Shown here in pieces: positions 42,766-55,397 of a stretch of DNA of 64,000 nt (its first letter is position 1; each line of letters starts with the position of its first letter). The notes under the pieces are model-generated. The model ran no database searches. It was not told where the DNA came from and worked only from the letters and a program-made list of their open reading frames with translations. Origin of the DNA: Perca fluviatilis (lineage: Eukaryota > Chordata > Actinopteri > Perciformes > Percidae); NCBI RefSeq assembly GCF_010015445.1, contig NC_053115.1:6588076-6652075 (forward strand), written 5' to 3'. A program made the position numbers and the translations under genes.

Positions 42766-43789
42766 ACAGTTTTTTTCGATTGCTAAACGACAGCGGGCAC
42801 CACTGGAGTCACATGTGCATAACTCTAACTCCAGTCTGCACAGCAGCAGTTCATGTGGACCAAACTCTAGTTCGTTTTTCATTGCTTGAACACAGTTTTC
42901 AAAACTCTACACACTTATCCCATGACTTTAACCACAACGTGTACATTCAACCCAAAACAAAATTGTCTGGTGCCTCTCAAACACTGCTGATTGGAATTTT
43001 AGCTGAAGGCCTAAGCAGGTGTCTAGTTTTAGACTAGTTAGTGAACATATATACGGTATTTATACAGAGAAAGCTCAGCAAGTCTTTTTTGTATACAAAC
43101 ACCAAATAAGAATGAAACAATTATACACTGTACCGTTTGAGAGAAACAGGTAAAAGAGCAAAGACACCAACATGTCCAGGTAAGATGTCTGAGGTTATGT
43201 ACACAGCTATAAAAGAAAGGTGAAAAACACTATATCTTTACCATAGTAAAACTGCGTTCTTAATGTTTTTCAGAAAGTAATGGAAGTGAAAGCAATGGAA
43301 ACACCACATTCATTTGTATTTAGAGATGATGCAGACATCCAGTGTGATGAAGAAAACTTGCCACATGATGCTGGAGAGAGGCAGGATTAGTCACACTCTT
43401 CTTTGTTACTGTTACGTATGTACCTTTAGTTTTTTTTCCCCAGTAATTCCATAAATTACTAGAGACAAAATACTATATTGAAGAAAACTGCTGATTTTCA
43501 TTCCTTCTTTTTTACCTTACGTAAAAATTGGTATATTATACAATCTATATCTTTTCCTTAAAGAAACTATTGAGTAGTGTCAAGTCGCTCAAATTGTTCA
43601 AACTGTAAAGATGGGAGAAGTTTGTGATTTCTGTATTGGTGTTTGATGCTAGTGTTTTTACCCTCAGTGTGTTCTGAGTGACAGTGTGTGTTATCTCAGT
43701 GAGGATTGTGCACAGTGTTTGGCTGCACTGAGCAAAGCAAAGCAAAAAGTTTGAATGAAGGAATACAGATGTTGTTTAGCGGCAACAGT
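42766..43789 (+). mobile_element. Decayed DNA transposon with transposase remnant
   Basis: The left end ACAGTTTTTTTCGATTGCTA (then AACGAC) and right end TTGTTTAGCGGCAACAGT are imperfect inversions of each other. Near 43330-43390 a broken frame reads DIQCDEENLPHDAGERQD then stop, resembling the C-terminal end of IS630/Tc1-like transposases seen in fish repeats. About 1 kb; the rest of the frame is lost. Confidence 0.4.
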
Positions 43790-44745
<956 letters not shown>

Positions 44746-45289
44746 CCCATTAACAATCTGCCTCATCCTGAGCAAGGGAAGCTGTTTCAGCCACAGAATG
44801 AGAACCACAATGTCAAGACATACTCCAGAAAAGGCCACCATAAAGAGGACAAGAGAACAAATGATGTGTACAAATGTGTTAAATTATTCAATCAATGGAC
44901 ACACCACAAATGAACCTGAAATCTTCAAAATGCTGTTAAAAATCACACCATAAATGTTTAGCTTGAACAATGGAAAATGCACTATATTGCTGCTCTAAGA
45001 TATGTGGTACATGAGGCAAATTACACAACTTTTTCACCAAATCCTTAAAAATGCAGTCATCAGAATTAGTATTCAGGCCTTAATTAAGGCCCAAAGACAT
45101 GAAAGAACACAAGAATATGTGGGAGGAATGGTATCATGCCCCTAGCCCAATTTCAAATAAATTGTTTTTATATTAACATTTCGCTTTCACAAAATAAGTT
45201 GGAAATTAGATGAATTATCATATCAATTGTTGATGTATTTCTACAGTTTTGAACTACAGTCTGACACCTTTTTATTTCCATCTTGACAG

Positions 45290-45860
45290 GCGCCCTCCTT
45301 TTTTAGCCATTGCAGCATTGGCTCTTTGGGTGGCAATTTTGGCATCAGTCAGTCAGTCCACCACTTTGGTCTCAGCAACCACTGTATGGATTGCCATGAA
45401 ATGTTGTACACACATTCATGGTCCCCAGTGGATAAATCCTAGTTGTTCATATGCTGACTTTTCCTGTAGCACCACCAGCTGGTCAAGGGTTAGGGTTTTT
45501 ACTTCCTGTGAAAAATCTCAGCATCTATGATGGATTGGGAAATTATTTTGTTCATACATTCATGGTTCCCAGAGGATGAATCCCAAAGAATTTGGCGATT
45601 CTCTGACTTTTCCTCTAGTACCAACATAAGGTTGACATCTGTGGGTTTGAATGAAATATCTTGTATTGGATGGATTGCCATGAAATTACACAAATGTTCA
45701 TTTCCTCTTCAGGATGAATTAGAATAATTCTGTGTTCCTGACTTTCCATCTAGCGCAAACTTAGGTCAAAATTGTTTTTTGTCCAATACTTAGCACATTC
45801 CCAGGAGCTGTACTTTGTGTTAGTGCTATTTATCAAATAGGATGCTAACACACTACACAT
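45290..45860 (+). repeat. Dispersed fish repeat, copy 7
   Basis: CACTTTGGTCTCAGCAACCA, ATGGATTGCCATGAAATG, CATGGTTCCCAGAGGATGAA and CCTGACTTTCCATCTAGCGC mark several successive units. Confidence 0.6.
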
Positions 45861-47045
45861 GTGTAGATGTACAAATGCATGTTACGTATTAGCTATTTCA
45901 TCTTCTGAGAGCTGAGAACATAACAGTTGAGTTCTGAAGGCCACAACAGTTCAGCTTGTGATTGAGTATGCAATCTGTGAAACCTAGATGCAGGACTAAC
46001 AACTGACAGCACTAATTTTGCCTAAGGACAAAGATGAAGGCTGATTTCTCTATGGAAAATCCTCGGTCACTTGTGTGCAGCGTGGAAATACCAGCTGACA
46101 ATGTGACCTCCCCCCCTCCCCATCTGCCTCAGATAGCCACCAGAGAATAAACCACTGCATATGAAATACACATGGCAGCATTGCAACACCATAGAAAGGT
46201 TAGGCATGGACACTCTACGTAACTTTGTCTGTGTCTACTGAAAAAAAGAACAACATTCAAACAAAATGACTATTCATTCTCCACTCTGGAGTCATGGGCA
46301 AAATATTAATCGTGCAATAGTCTGGAATCATCTGACAGTAGACACCAGAGCGAACAAACACAGCCGAATTGTGTAACTGAACTTCAGTGATAAAAGTCTG
46401 TGAATTATTAGATCCTTAACCACCTATGTGGTCTGTTTGTCTGGACTGCTATGAACCCACAGGGTCCCACAGGCATACTCACATGGCCATGGTTTTGTTT
46501 GTTCATGTGGGTAGTAAGAATATGCTCTTTGGCATTAAATTTACTTTATCTTGAGAAAGGGAGCAGATGATGAAGAGTGTAAAAGAGTGTCTAATCATTA
46601 AAGAAGACTTGGGTATAGCCTTTGAAGAGGATAACCTTCTTTTTTTAACCATTTTGAATTTGAATTTTGAGTGTTGGCACATGTTTTAATCTATTCCTTC
46701 TAATGTTCAATCATCTAATTCTCTTCATTTCACTTGCTCGCTATGCAGATTATGCATATGGTTTCATATGATGAAATACTAGTACTTTGCCTATCTAGTC
46801 CTGCCATCTGCAGGCCATATGGTATTACTACAGCTGTCTGAATAATACACTACCGCCATCGAGCAAAGTAAGAAGAGCATTGCTGAACAAATGGGATAGA
46901 CTTTGAATAAAACAGAATAAATAGGTGTGGCACTGTGAGAACCGATTTATCGTTTCTAATGCTCTCTAGTTCCACCCTCACAGTAGCCTAGTTTAGATCA
47001 AACAATTATCTCATGCAGTGCCTGTGCTGTATGTGCCCTCAATAA
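45861..47045. other. No gene or named repeat seen
   Basis: Intergenic DNA upstream of setmar. Distal promoter elements are possible but not recognised. Confidence 0.4.
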
Positions 47046-47074
47046 GCTGCTGCTGCTGCTGCTGCTGCTGCTGC
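47046..47074. repeat. CTG trinucleotide repeat
   Basis: About ten GCT/CTG units, roughly 220 bases before the setmar start codon. Confidence 0.95.
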
Positions 47075-47197
47075 CCACTGTGTCTTGATTATGGCCTACA
47101 TATGGCCAGATGGTCAAGCCACACACGGTTTATTATTACAGACAGTGATGTAATAATACAAATACGCCACTGGAGGGAGCTGGCCTGCAATTAAACT

Positions 47198-47206
47198 ACC
47201 GGAAGT
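47198..47206 (+). promoter_or_regulatory. ETS-type promoter motif upstream of setmar
   Basis: ACCGGAAGT, an exact ETS/GABP core, lies 89 bases before the setmar ATG with no TATA box nearby. This fits a TATA-less housekeeping promoter starting around 47210-47240. Function is inferred from the motif and its position. Confidence 0.45.
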
Positions 47207-47241
47207 CACACATTTTAGGTTTGAGTTGTTGTCTACTGTCT

Positions 47242-47286
47242 ATGGTTGTTGTGCATCCAGCTGATCTGCCTGTATATCGTTTATAA
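47242..47286 (+). promoter_or_regulatory. Upstream ORF before setmar
   Basis: A 14-codon frame from ATG (context CTATGG, weak) to TAA ends eight bases before the setmar start and is out of frame with it. It matters only if transcription starts upstream of 47242. Confidence 0.3.
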
Positions 47287-47294
47287 CTTCGGAT

Positions 47295-50200
47295 ATGAGT
47301 ATTGACAGACGCGTGGATTTGAGCAATGGCCTCGAGGATGTTCCTGTTCTAATTGAGTGGAGTATAGCCGTAAGGAAGTTTCCTGAATTTCAGGTAACGT
47401 TACGTAGCATTTCTTTCTCCGTAGTTAAACACATTCAGCCCTTCCACCTTTTTTAGTAGTTTCTTCCCCCGTTATTTTGCGAGAGGAGTGTTGTAACGTT
47501 GTTTAGCGTTAAATACAATGTAATGTAATGTATTTTAGCTACATCTATTCAGCTAACTAATACGTCAGTTAGATAAGAACCTAAAAACCGCAACAATACA
47601 GTAACGGTTCTTTTCTCTGCAACAATTGGCCTTTTTGCCCAGCAGACTTTTCATGGTAGGAAAAACACAGGTGTTACTAATAACATGAACGAGGGCTCTG
47701 TTGTATTCAAGTGTCCAGAAGACTGACCGTGAGACAGCATGTACAACACCAGGACCCTGAAACTTTAGCAGATAAAGGGAATTCAGCCGTCATTCACTGT
47801 ATTATTTACCTGCGTTTTTCCCTACTGTGACATGTCAAAATGTCTGCTATAAATATAAGGCCTAGTCTTGGTCACTTGGTGACGTTTTACTGTGCACTAC
47901 ACAGTATTGATATGCCAGCTGACAGTGCCATCTCATCCCATCTGTATCTGCTATAAGCCAGAGACTAAACACACATTACAACACAACACTGGGTCAGCCA
48001 ATCAAAACTAACTAATATATATATATATATATAATCTCTTTATCAGGCTATACATGTTTTTACTGAAGTAAACATGTTGTAAAAAGGAATGAAAAATAAA
48101 ACCGTGCTCTCTGATGGACAGACTTTGTAAAGGCGACAATGTTTCTACCTCAAACATATCTTTGTTATTTATCAGACAGCACATCCACCAATACTATTAT
48201 ATATGTAGTAAGTTAGTAGCGGCTGATATATCTGGCTTTAATATATATGTATATGTGTGTGTGCATTCCAAATCTATTTTCACTAAAATAGCAAGAAACT
48301 GTATACCAAAGATTTAGGGATGCCAGAAAAACACTGCAATAAAAGACCATGTTCACATGTATTTGGGAAAACATTAGATAATTGTAATAAACACCATAGT
48401 AAATGTAATGCATTTTATTTACGGTGCCGAACCTAAACCAAAAACCTGATGGTGATCAACTCTACCAAATGAAATACATTGTTTTACCAGCAGATGACAG
48501 CAAATTACTAAAGGCTGCATACATAGCCTCTGACTACAACACATGGAATCAAAAATAACTGCCAATATAGAACCAAAGGCGTTGTCCTAGTTAACACTCC
48601 TTGCTCACAATGCTCCAATTGTGATGTAACCAATTTACAAAAAAAAAAAAACATTGTATGGTCACTGAATGTGGTATGTGGTTATGTGGTTGTTTAAGTA
48701 GGTTGATGGGTTTCACGTTGGCAGTTGCAAAGCATTCAGACCTGTGCTTTACTGCTACTGTTATTTTTATTAATGAATTATCTGCAGATTCTTTTCTTTA
48801 TCTTCTTCTTTTGTTTTGTTAATTTGTTAAAGTGCTCATATTATGCTTTTTGACTTTTCCCCTTTCGTTTATTGTGATATATATCTTTTTTTGTGCACGT
48901 TATAGGTTTACAAAGTAAAAAAGCCCAAAGTCCCCCCCAAAGGAACTTACCATCTCCAACAGAAAACACTGTTCACAAACTGCTCCAAACACCTCTATTG
49001 TAGTCCAGCCTTTACTTCAGAGACAAACGTGCGTCACTTTGTAACACACGTTATAATGCTCGCCTAGCTGCTAGCATGGCACGCCCTCATACTTTGCTTC
49101 CTAATGGCTAGTAGTCCTTATTTAGCTACCGCGCATGTGCGACTCCCAACAAAGATGGAACAGAAGTAAGATGTCTCACTCTGTAGCTAAAACGGAGAGC
49201 TCAACACACCGGGTGAAAAGAGGAGCAAATATATGCTGTTTTTTGAACATTAAACCACATAAACCTATTCTGATATAACCGCTAAATACAATTATGAACC
49301 TGAAAATAAGCATAATATGAGCACACATCCAAATAGTTGCCCACTACTCTTATGTCGATCGACCTAAAATAAATTATTTGATTTAGCTATAAATTGAATA
49401 TTTGCAGGAATTATGGGCATTTTGGCCTCATGTCTTTTCAACTGTTTTTGTTTATTTGTTTTGTGTTTCTGTTATTTACAGTTTTAAACTTTAACTAAAA
49501 CTGCTCTTTGCTGTCATTTTTCAGTATTCCCCAGATAATATTCAGGGACCAGGATGCACTATTGACCCCAGGGAAGTCACCTTTCCTGGATGCTCCTGCC
49601 TTTCCCGCTCCTGCTTCCCTGAGAACTGCTCCTGCCTGCAGACACATGGGCAGGCGTACGACACCACCGGCACGCGGCTGAACCTTAGCAGAACGAACTC
49701 TGGTTACTGCTCACCTCTGTTTGAGTGTAATGCCCTTTGCACCTGCAGTGATGCCTGCTCTAACCGGGTGGTGCAGAGAGGGCTAAGACTCAGGTTGGAG
49801 GTTTACAGCACCGAGAAGAGGGGCTGGGGAGTGAGGACGCTAGAGGCAATTCCACATGGGACGTTTGTGTGCGAGTATGCAGGAGAGGTGATCAGTTTTG
49901 AGGAGGCCAGACGCAGACAGCTTGCCCAGAGAGCTGAGGAAAATAACTACATCATCGGCGTAAGGGAGCATGCAGGTACAGGCTCCGTCACTGAGACATT
50001 TGTGGACCCTGCCATGGTGGGAAACGTAGGCCGCTTTCTCAACCACGCCTGCCAGCCCAATCTGTTCATGCAGCCAGTCCGTGTGCACTCTGTGGTTCCT
50101 AGGCTGGCGCTGTTTGCTGGACGGAACATCGATGCACAAGAGGAGCTGACGTTTGACTACTCAGGAGGATACAGTAACCAACCTCCTGTAGAGCTGCTGT

Positions 50201-50322
50201 CCACACAAAGTGACGCTGTCGCACAGGCCAGTAGGGCAGATGGACTCCAGAGGAAAGAGTGCCACTGTGGTGCCAACCACTGTGTTCAGTTCCTTCCATT
50301 GGATTTATCTATTATCAACTGA
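47295..50322 (+). CDS. setmar: SETMAR-type histone-lysine methyltransferase without transposase
   Basis: Two coding exons: 47295-47393 (33 codons, donor CAG|GTAACG) and 49525-50322 (265 codons plus stop, acceptor TTTTTCAG), joined in phase 0 at EFQ|YSPDN. The product is 298 residues. Pre-SET: nine zinc-ligand cysteines from PGCSC (about 54-58) to CTCSDAC. SET: GWGVRT (133-138), VGNVGRFLNHAC with NHAC at 206-209, ELTFDY ending at 245. Post-SET: CHCGANHC (279-286). These are the motifs of SAM-dependent H3K36/H3K4-type methyltransferases of the Suv39/SETMAR branch. The frame ends soon after post-SET; the Hsmar1 transposase half known from anthropoid primates is absent and no mariner sequence follows. 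The intron (47394-49524) carries a MITE. The exon 1 start is chosen because the frame runs cleanly to the donor, and its end aligns with the FQY segment at the start of the known pre-SET region. Confidence 0.93.
48832..49324. mobile_element. MITE in the setmar intron
   Basis: A 17-bp perfect inverted repeat, GTGCTCATATTATGCTT, bounds 493 bp; TTAA precedes the left end. The inner CATATTATGC core also appears at the end of the element at 16520, so the two may be related. No coding frame. Confidence 0.7.
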
Positions 50323-50430
50323 AATTGTTTAAATTAATGTTTCTATCACATTTGTTTTCGTCTGAATGTCAAGAGATGGATTTGTTTTTTTCCAAATGAT
50401 GGAGAAAAGATTTTTGTCCTTTTTCTCCTG

Positions 50431-50436
50431 ATTAAA
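50431..50436 (+). terminator. setmar: Possible polyadenylation signal of setmar
   Basis: ATTAAA, a common variant signal, sits about 110 bases after the stop codon and is followed by A-rich then T/G-rich sequence. This implies a short 3' untranslated region. Confidence 0.4.
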
Positions 50437-51600
50437 AAAAGAAAAAAACTACTTAGTTGTGTCTTGGTCTATTTTTAGTTTCACTGAAATCTTGGTGATT
50501 TCAACCACTCATTATAACAAGACAATGCAACTTGTTGACGGCTCCATGAATGCAATCAGCTGGATGAGTCATATCGGTGCCCGTCACTGTTTCCTGTTCA
50601 ATCTTTGTCTCCTTCCTGATGTGCCGCTGTCTCCCACTTAATGTAAGATGATGCAATGAAAACAATCTCAAGGCTAGAAAAAAAAAAACATTTTTTTTTT
50701 TCTGAGAGAGTAAACTTGTTGACATTCCTGTCCTTTGACATGTACACTCCCTTTCATCTGTCATGGTATGCTTGTTCTGTATAGGACATTTCCTACCAGA
50801 TTTACAGGCTTGCAGCTGTCATCTTGTCCTGGCACATTTAAGTCATCATTTGCACTGACAGTGATGGGAGGAATGCTGTTCAATAGTTTTCTTTTAATAG
50901 CCACATAGGCTACAGAATTGAAGCGAGTATTGAAAGCGTTGTGTTGAATATAGAAAGCTTTTTGCAGCAGGAAGTTGTCATGTCAGTCAAAAACAAAACG
51001 CCAAAATGCTCAGTTAAAGTAAAAGCTGTCGTATGTTTCCATCAACTTGACATTTCTATTCTGTCTTCATACAATGAAGCCTTCCCTTGTAGATATTCTC
51101 AGCTTCTCATTGCTCTCAAACCTCAAGAGAGGTGGGACCAATTAAAAAAAGGCCAGGGGGTGTTTTTTATATAGAAACAGACTATTCCCCTGTCAAAGGA
51201 GGGGCGAAGGTGTCCCACTTCAGTGTGACCATTCTGAAATCAGGACCTTCTCTGTTCAATCTGCCCCGTTTCTAGTCTAGACCTGCTTTCATCTTATTAA
51301 TATCCACATCTGGGTTAATTAGGATGGAGACCGGGTTTCATCCAGAAATGGGACCAGTGCTCCAGCCACACTAGGCCTGAGAGAGACTTAATGGTGGGGG
51401 GAGATGGAAGCCCTCTGCTGATCGGAGACTTCTGTCAAGTTGATTAGTTTCTGTGTCACCCAGTGGAGAGGCGAATGGCACAGGATGTTGTTATTTCAAC
51501 CTATATTTTCTCCTCTGTGAGGGTTACCTTAGATTTTTTTTTTTGTCAAAAAGGGCTGTTGCTTGCATTGCACCTGATCTGATCTAAACACTCACGAATT
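50437..51600. other. No gene or named repeat seen
   Basis: A/T runs near 50680-50700; otherwise unremarkable sequence after setmar. Confidence 0.4.
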
Positions 51601-51609
51601 AAAAACGCA

Positions 51610-51775
51610 AAAGAAAGGAATAGATTAACGTTTTAGGAAATACGCTTATTTACTGTCTTGCCAAGAGTCACTGATACCAATCTGATGTTTGTACGGTAAG
51701 TATTAAGCTACGACCAGCAGCAGGTTAGCTTAGCACTAAGACTGAAAACGGCTCTGTTCGTAAAAACATATTTAC
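51610..51775. repeat. Dispersed fish repeat with TTTAGGAAATACGCTTAT
   Basis: Shares the layout 'GGAAATACGCTTAT..CTTGCCAAGAGT..AAGCTACGACCAGCAGCAGG' with the element at 53054-53285. Degraded copy. Confidence 0.5.
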
Positions 51776-52224
51776 CAAAATGTCAAACTATCATGACCCC
51801 ATACTGCAGTTGAATGTGATTGGATGCATACAGCAGTAGTATAATACAGCAACAAATAAACCAAATCAAAGTTTGACATCTGCAAGGTGTGTGATACACG
51901 CCCTCTGTCTGAGAGAAAGAACAGTCAGTGTGGCTGTCCTTCAGGGATAGATCTGGCAACGCGAGACTACTGTCCTTACAACAAATCTACGAATATAAGA
52001 AAAAAAACAATCTCTCTTCAAATGCACAACTCGTGTCATTTTTGAGTCAGATGTCTGCAGTGGCTGGTTCGGAGGTGTACCAAGGCTGCTCTCACAGCCT
52101 GACTGTTGAAGAGCTGGGCTGCAAATGAATGGCTCATTTTCAGGATGGTCACCTAGCAACCACCATTAATCACATGAGGTGAACTTCCCCACTGAACCTG
52201 CTCCACACCCACTCCGTACAAAAA

Positions 52225-52410
52225 CAAACGTGTCAGGCATGCCTTTCGATGCAGGAGCACTGTATTTAGAGATATTTTTTTATTTTATTTTTTTTATTGT
52301 ACTTGTATGTGTCCTTATTGCACTGTGGGTCGGAGAGAAACGTATTTTCAATTGCTCTGTATGTCTGGCACATATTGCAGAATTCACAATAAGGTTGACT
52401 TGACTTGATC
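52225..52410 (+). repeat. LINE-type 3' end
   Basis: TTGCACTGTGGGTCGGAGAG, then ATTTCAATTGCTCTGTATG and CAGAATTCACAATAAGGTTG, ending in TTGACTTGACTTGA, the short tandem tail seen at 3' ends of non-LTR elements in fish. Confidence 0.45.
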
Positions 52411-52789
52411 TTCCACCTCAGAAAATAATTCTCCTAAAGGAAAATAACTGTTTTTAGAAGACTATTGTCTGAATGGTATTGGAAGGTATACTTGGCTTGC
52501 AAACGCAGCAAGTTGAAGCACCCAGAAATATTGCAACATGGTATTTCATACCAAAGTGACCTGACAAGCAAAATGTAACTGTTATGATTCTGTCCTTTAA
52601 ATGGAGGTTATTGAGTTTTAGCCATTTCAATGAGAGATCTGATTTAAATATGTATTTCACCTTTATGTTTAAGTTTCGTCACTTCTAGTTGGTACGAGCA
52701 TTTTCAAGCAATTCCTGCGTAACTGTAATTAGTTAATCCGTTCCGGGACTTAATGACTTAGTGTACTGCTTGTGGTCTCATGTATATAT

Positions 52790-52949
52790 TTTAAATTATT
52801 TGTTCTTATATTCTATCATATTATTATTTCATGTATATTGTATCCTATTATTTCATGTATATTCTGTATGTGTGCTGTGTGTCTGATATTTTGCTGCTGT
52901 AACACTGGAATTTCCCATTTTTTTGGGATCAATAAAATCTATCTATCTG

Positions 52950-52996
<47 letters not shown>

Positions 52997-53004
52997 GTCT
53001 ATCT
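52790..53004 (+). repeat. LINE-type 3' end with ATCT tail
   Basis: TGCTGCTGTAACACTGGAAT, TTTTTTGGGATCAATAAAAT then about 16 ATCT/GTCT units (52938-53004). The tetranucleotide array probably grew from the element's own 3' tail. Confidence 0.6.
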
Positions 53005-53053
53005 AGCTGTTCCACTTGCTCTCAGTTAGGTTGCCTAATGATGACATGATTAA

Positions 53054-53285
53054 AGCAACAGTTCAACATTTTGGGGAATATGCTTATCCGCTTTCTTGTG
53101 GAGAGTTAGATGATTAACTCAAATTTAAGGCTACAGCCAGCATTTGTTTAGCTTATCGCATAACAGCTAGCCAGACTGTGACAGAGGTGACACATTATGA
53201 GTATCAGCACCTTTAAAGCTCACACATTGACTTATGGATATTGATTGTTTAATCCTTACAAAAACCGGAGTGTTGCAGCACCATT
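53054..53285. repeat. Dispersed fish repeat (AACATTTTGGGGAATATGCT)
   Basis: Contains AACATTTTGGGGAATATGCT, GGCTACAGCCAGCATTTG, TTTAGCTTATCGCATAA and CCTTACAAAAACCGGAGTGT, in the order known from a common teleost repeat. Confidence 0.55.
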
Positions 53286-54230
53286 TTGATCTAGGCTAAT
53301 AAGACTTTTACCTAATGTCTTGCCAAGTGTAGCTTCAAAGAACAAAACATACAAAGATACACTTTATACTTATGAGAGCCATGCATCACATCGATAAAGG
53401 AGCCAGACACTATTTCAGGATGAGTGACCAGTGGAGAAATTACAACTGACAGTCCATTTGGTTCAAAAATAGAGCAGCGTTCAGATGAGGGAGCAGATGT
53501 CCTTGCCTTGAATCCTGCAGCCAAGTCAAGATTTTGAATGGCAGCTGGGCCTCAGCTGCTAAAGGCATTCCAAAGTCCAATTTCAAACATTTTCTCTCAA
53601 CTTGACTTTGTTGTGAATGTAAATCACTTGTTTCTTTGAAACACATGGTGCTGCACATTTTCAATTATCTGTTTGTGTTATTTTTGTATTGACTAGATAT
53701 CAACAGATCAAACAGCATGTAATGAATTTGTCTTTGAACCTGGGTCACAAAATTAATCAGTAGCCAGAAAATACTCAAACTGCTTCACCATCAAAGTTAA
53801 CTCAGTTAAGACAAGTGCTTAATAATGTTCTTCAAAATAGAATTTGAAGAAGCTTTTTAGAAATGTGTGTGGCTCTTCACTTACCAGCACACTAGCAATG
53901 ATTCTTTATTATACCCTGTCCTGTTCCGACTAATGGAGTAGGTTGTATTTTGCAGCTTTACTTCAGTGTTAGCGGAAAGAGATATCATTGGGGTTTATCA
54001 AATTGGCTCCTCCCATCACAGATGTTACGTTATATTTGGCCTAGCCTAGGACACCTGCAGCATGCACAGCAGGAAGTTCTGGAGCCCAAGAAGCACCCGC
54101 CTCCCCAGCTGCTTTCTCCACTGATCATCAGACCTACATACATATCTTAACTACACCTACTCAGTGCACAAATTCTTGACTAAGCACTTTTGGAGTGCAC
54201 ATCTGCAGTCTTCAGTGTGCTTAAAGGACA
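53286..54230. other. No gene or named repeat seen
   Basis: Short frames only, none with a family motif. Confidence 0.4.
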
Positions 54231-55397
54231 AATCCAGCGCAAAATGAACCTAGGGGTTAATAACACAGAGTCGACCGTTCTCTGGGATATGTTTTCATGC
54301 TAATCGAATGTGACCAGTTTTAGCGCAAACTGCTAATTAGCTCATAACACTAGTCGTCGGGGCACAGGTAAAGTAAAAAGAAATCGCTATTACAGGCAGT
54401 TTATTAAAAAGATAGTGTAGTGGAAGTTTCCTTTGCAGCAGGGGAGAAGTTTTCAGAGTTTAGTAAATTGAAACAAATAAGACAGTCTGAGACTAAAACC
54501 AAGTTGGGTTTTGTATTTTATTAAAGATGTATTTGCAAATAGGAGCAACATGATTTCACAAAAGGCACAGCGGCCCAGTGTGGAGTCAGTTCCTCAAATG
54601 AGTGAACAAGAACACTAGGCTTATATGCATCTTCAGAGTGACAGCACACACACACTTGGCTTGTTATGACGCTACAATTTTACATGCAATCTGATACACA
54701 TGAAGACAATCAAGAAATACAAGAGACATCTTGGAGCCATCTCCTCCCTGTACGACTTTCACCCCCCCCAGTTACATCTTAACTGGCATGGGAAAACTAG
54801 AGATAGTTTTCGGGTGACCTTGTAGCCCCTATCTGTTCAGACAAACAGTGCTCACATTATGTTCCAGACTTGATGTCTCACAAAGTTAGAATCAAAATCT
54901 ACATGTGGGAAATGAGATAAAAAAAGATCAAAAACATAAAAATATAAGGAATTATGCAGAAATGTAATTTTTCCCATTACAATAGTTTAGGAAGACAGTA
55001 ACGTTCGCATATACAGGCGGGTGCCATCTTGGGAAAAAAGTCATGACGATGAATGTGGTCATGGTCATGACTGTTTTCCCAAGATGGCGCCCGCATGTAT
55101 ACGTGCATGTCTTTCTAAACTATCTTTTTAATAAGCTGTCTGTACACTTACAAAGTTCTCAATGCTTCGGTTTGCATGTAGGGACCCTCATTATGCTACC
55201 GTTGAAGTGTGGTGCTATTTTGAACCTTGTTAGTGGTATAGAAATAGTGATTTATTTTTATTTTACCCTTGCAACGATGATTAGCGTTAATAGCTAATTA
55301 GCGGTTTGTGCTAAAACTGGTCACATTCGATTAGCATGAAACATATCCCAGAGTCAACTCGGTAATCATGTGTTATTAACCTCTAGGTTCATTTTGC
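54231..55397. mobile_element. Fold-back MITE split by a solo LTR
   Basis: The left arm begins TTAAAGGACAAATCCAGCGC and the right arm ends AACCTCTAGGTTCATTTTGC; the arms are long inverted copies (for example GCTAATTAGCTCATAAC against GTTAATAGCTAATTAGC). The centre near 55015-55090 is a further hairpin (GGTGCCATCTTGGGAAAA against TTTTCCCAAGATGGCGCC). The outermost right 18 bases are lost. Confidence 0.65.
54416..54981 (-). mobile_element. Solo LTR with 4-bp target duplication
   Basis: 566 bp bounded by TGTAGTGG and CCATTACA, an inverted TG...CA terminus with one mismatch. ATAG flanks it on both sides (54412-54415, 54982-54985), and joining the flanks restores the fold-back element's arm. AATAAA on the minus strand (54517-54522 on +) suggests minus orientation. 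No internal retroelement genes are present, as expected after recombination between two LTRs. Confidence 0.65.

Noticed and set aside
50323..53000. Mariner transposase exon downstream of setmar
   Set aside because: Searched by eye for mariner ends or a transposase frame; none seen, only LINE-type ends and dispersed repeats.
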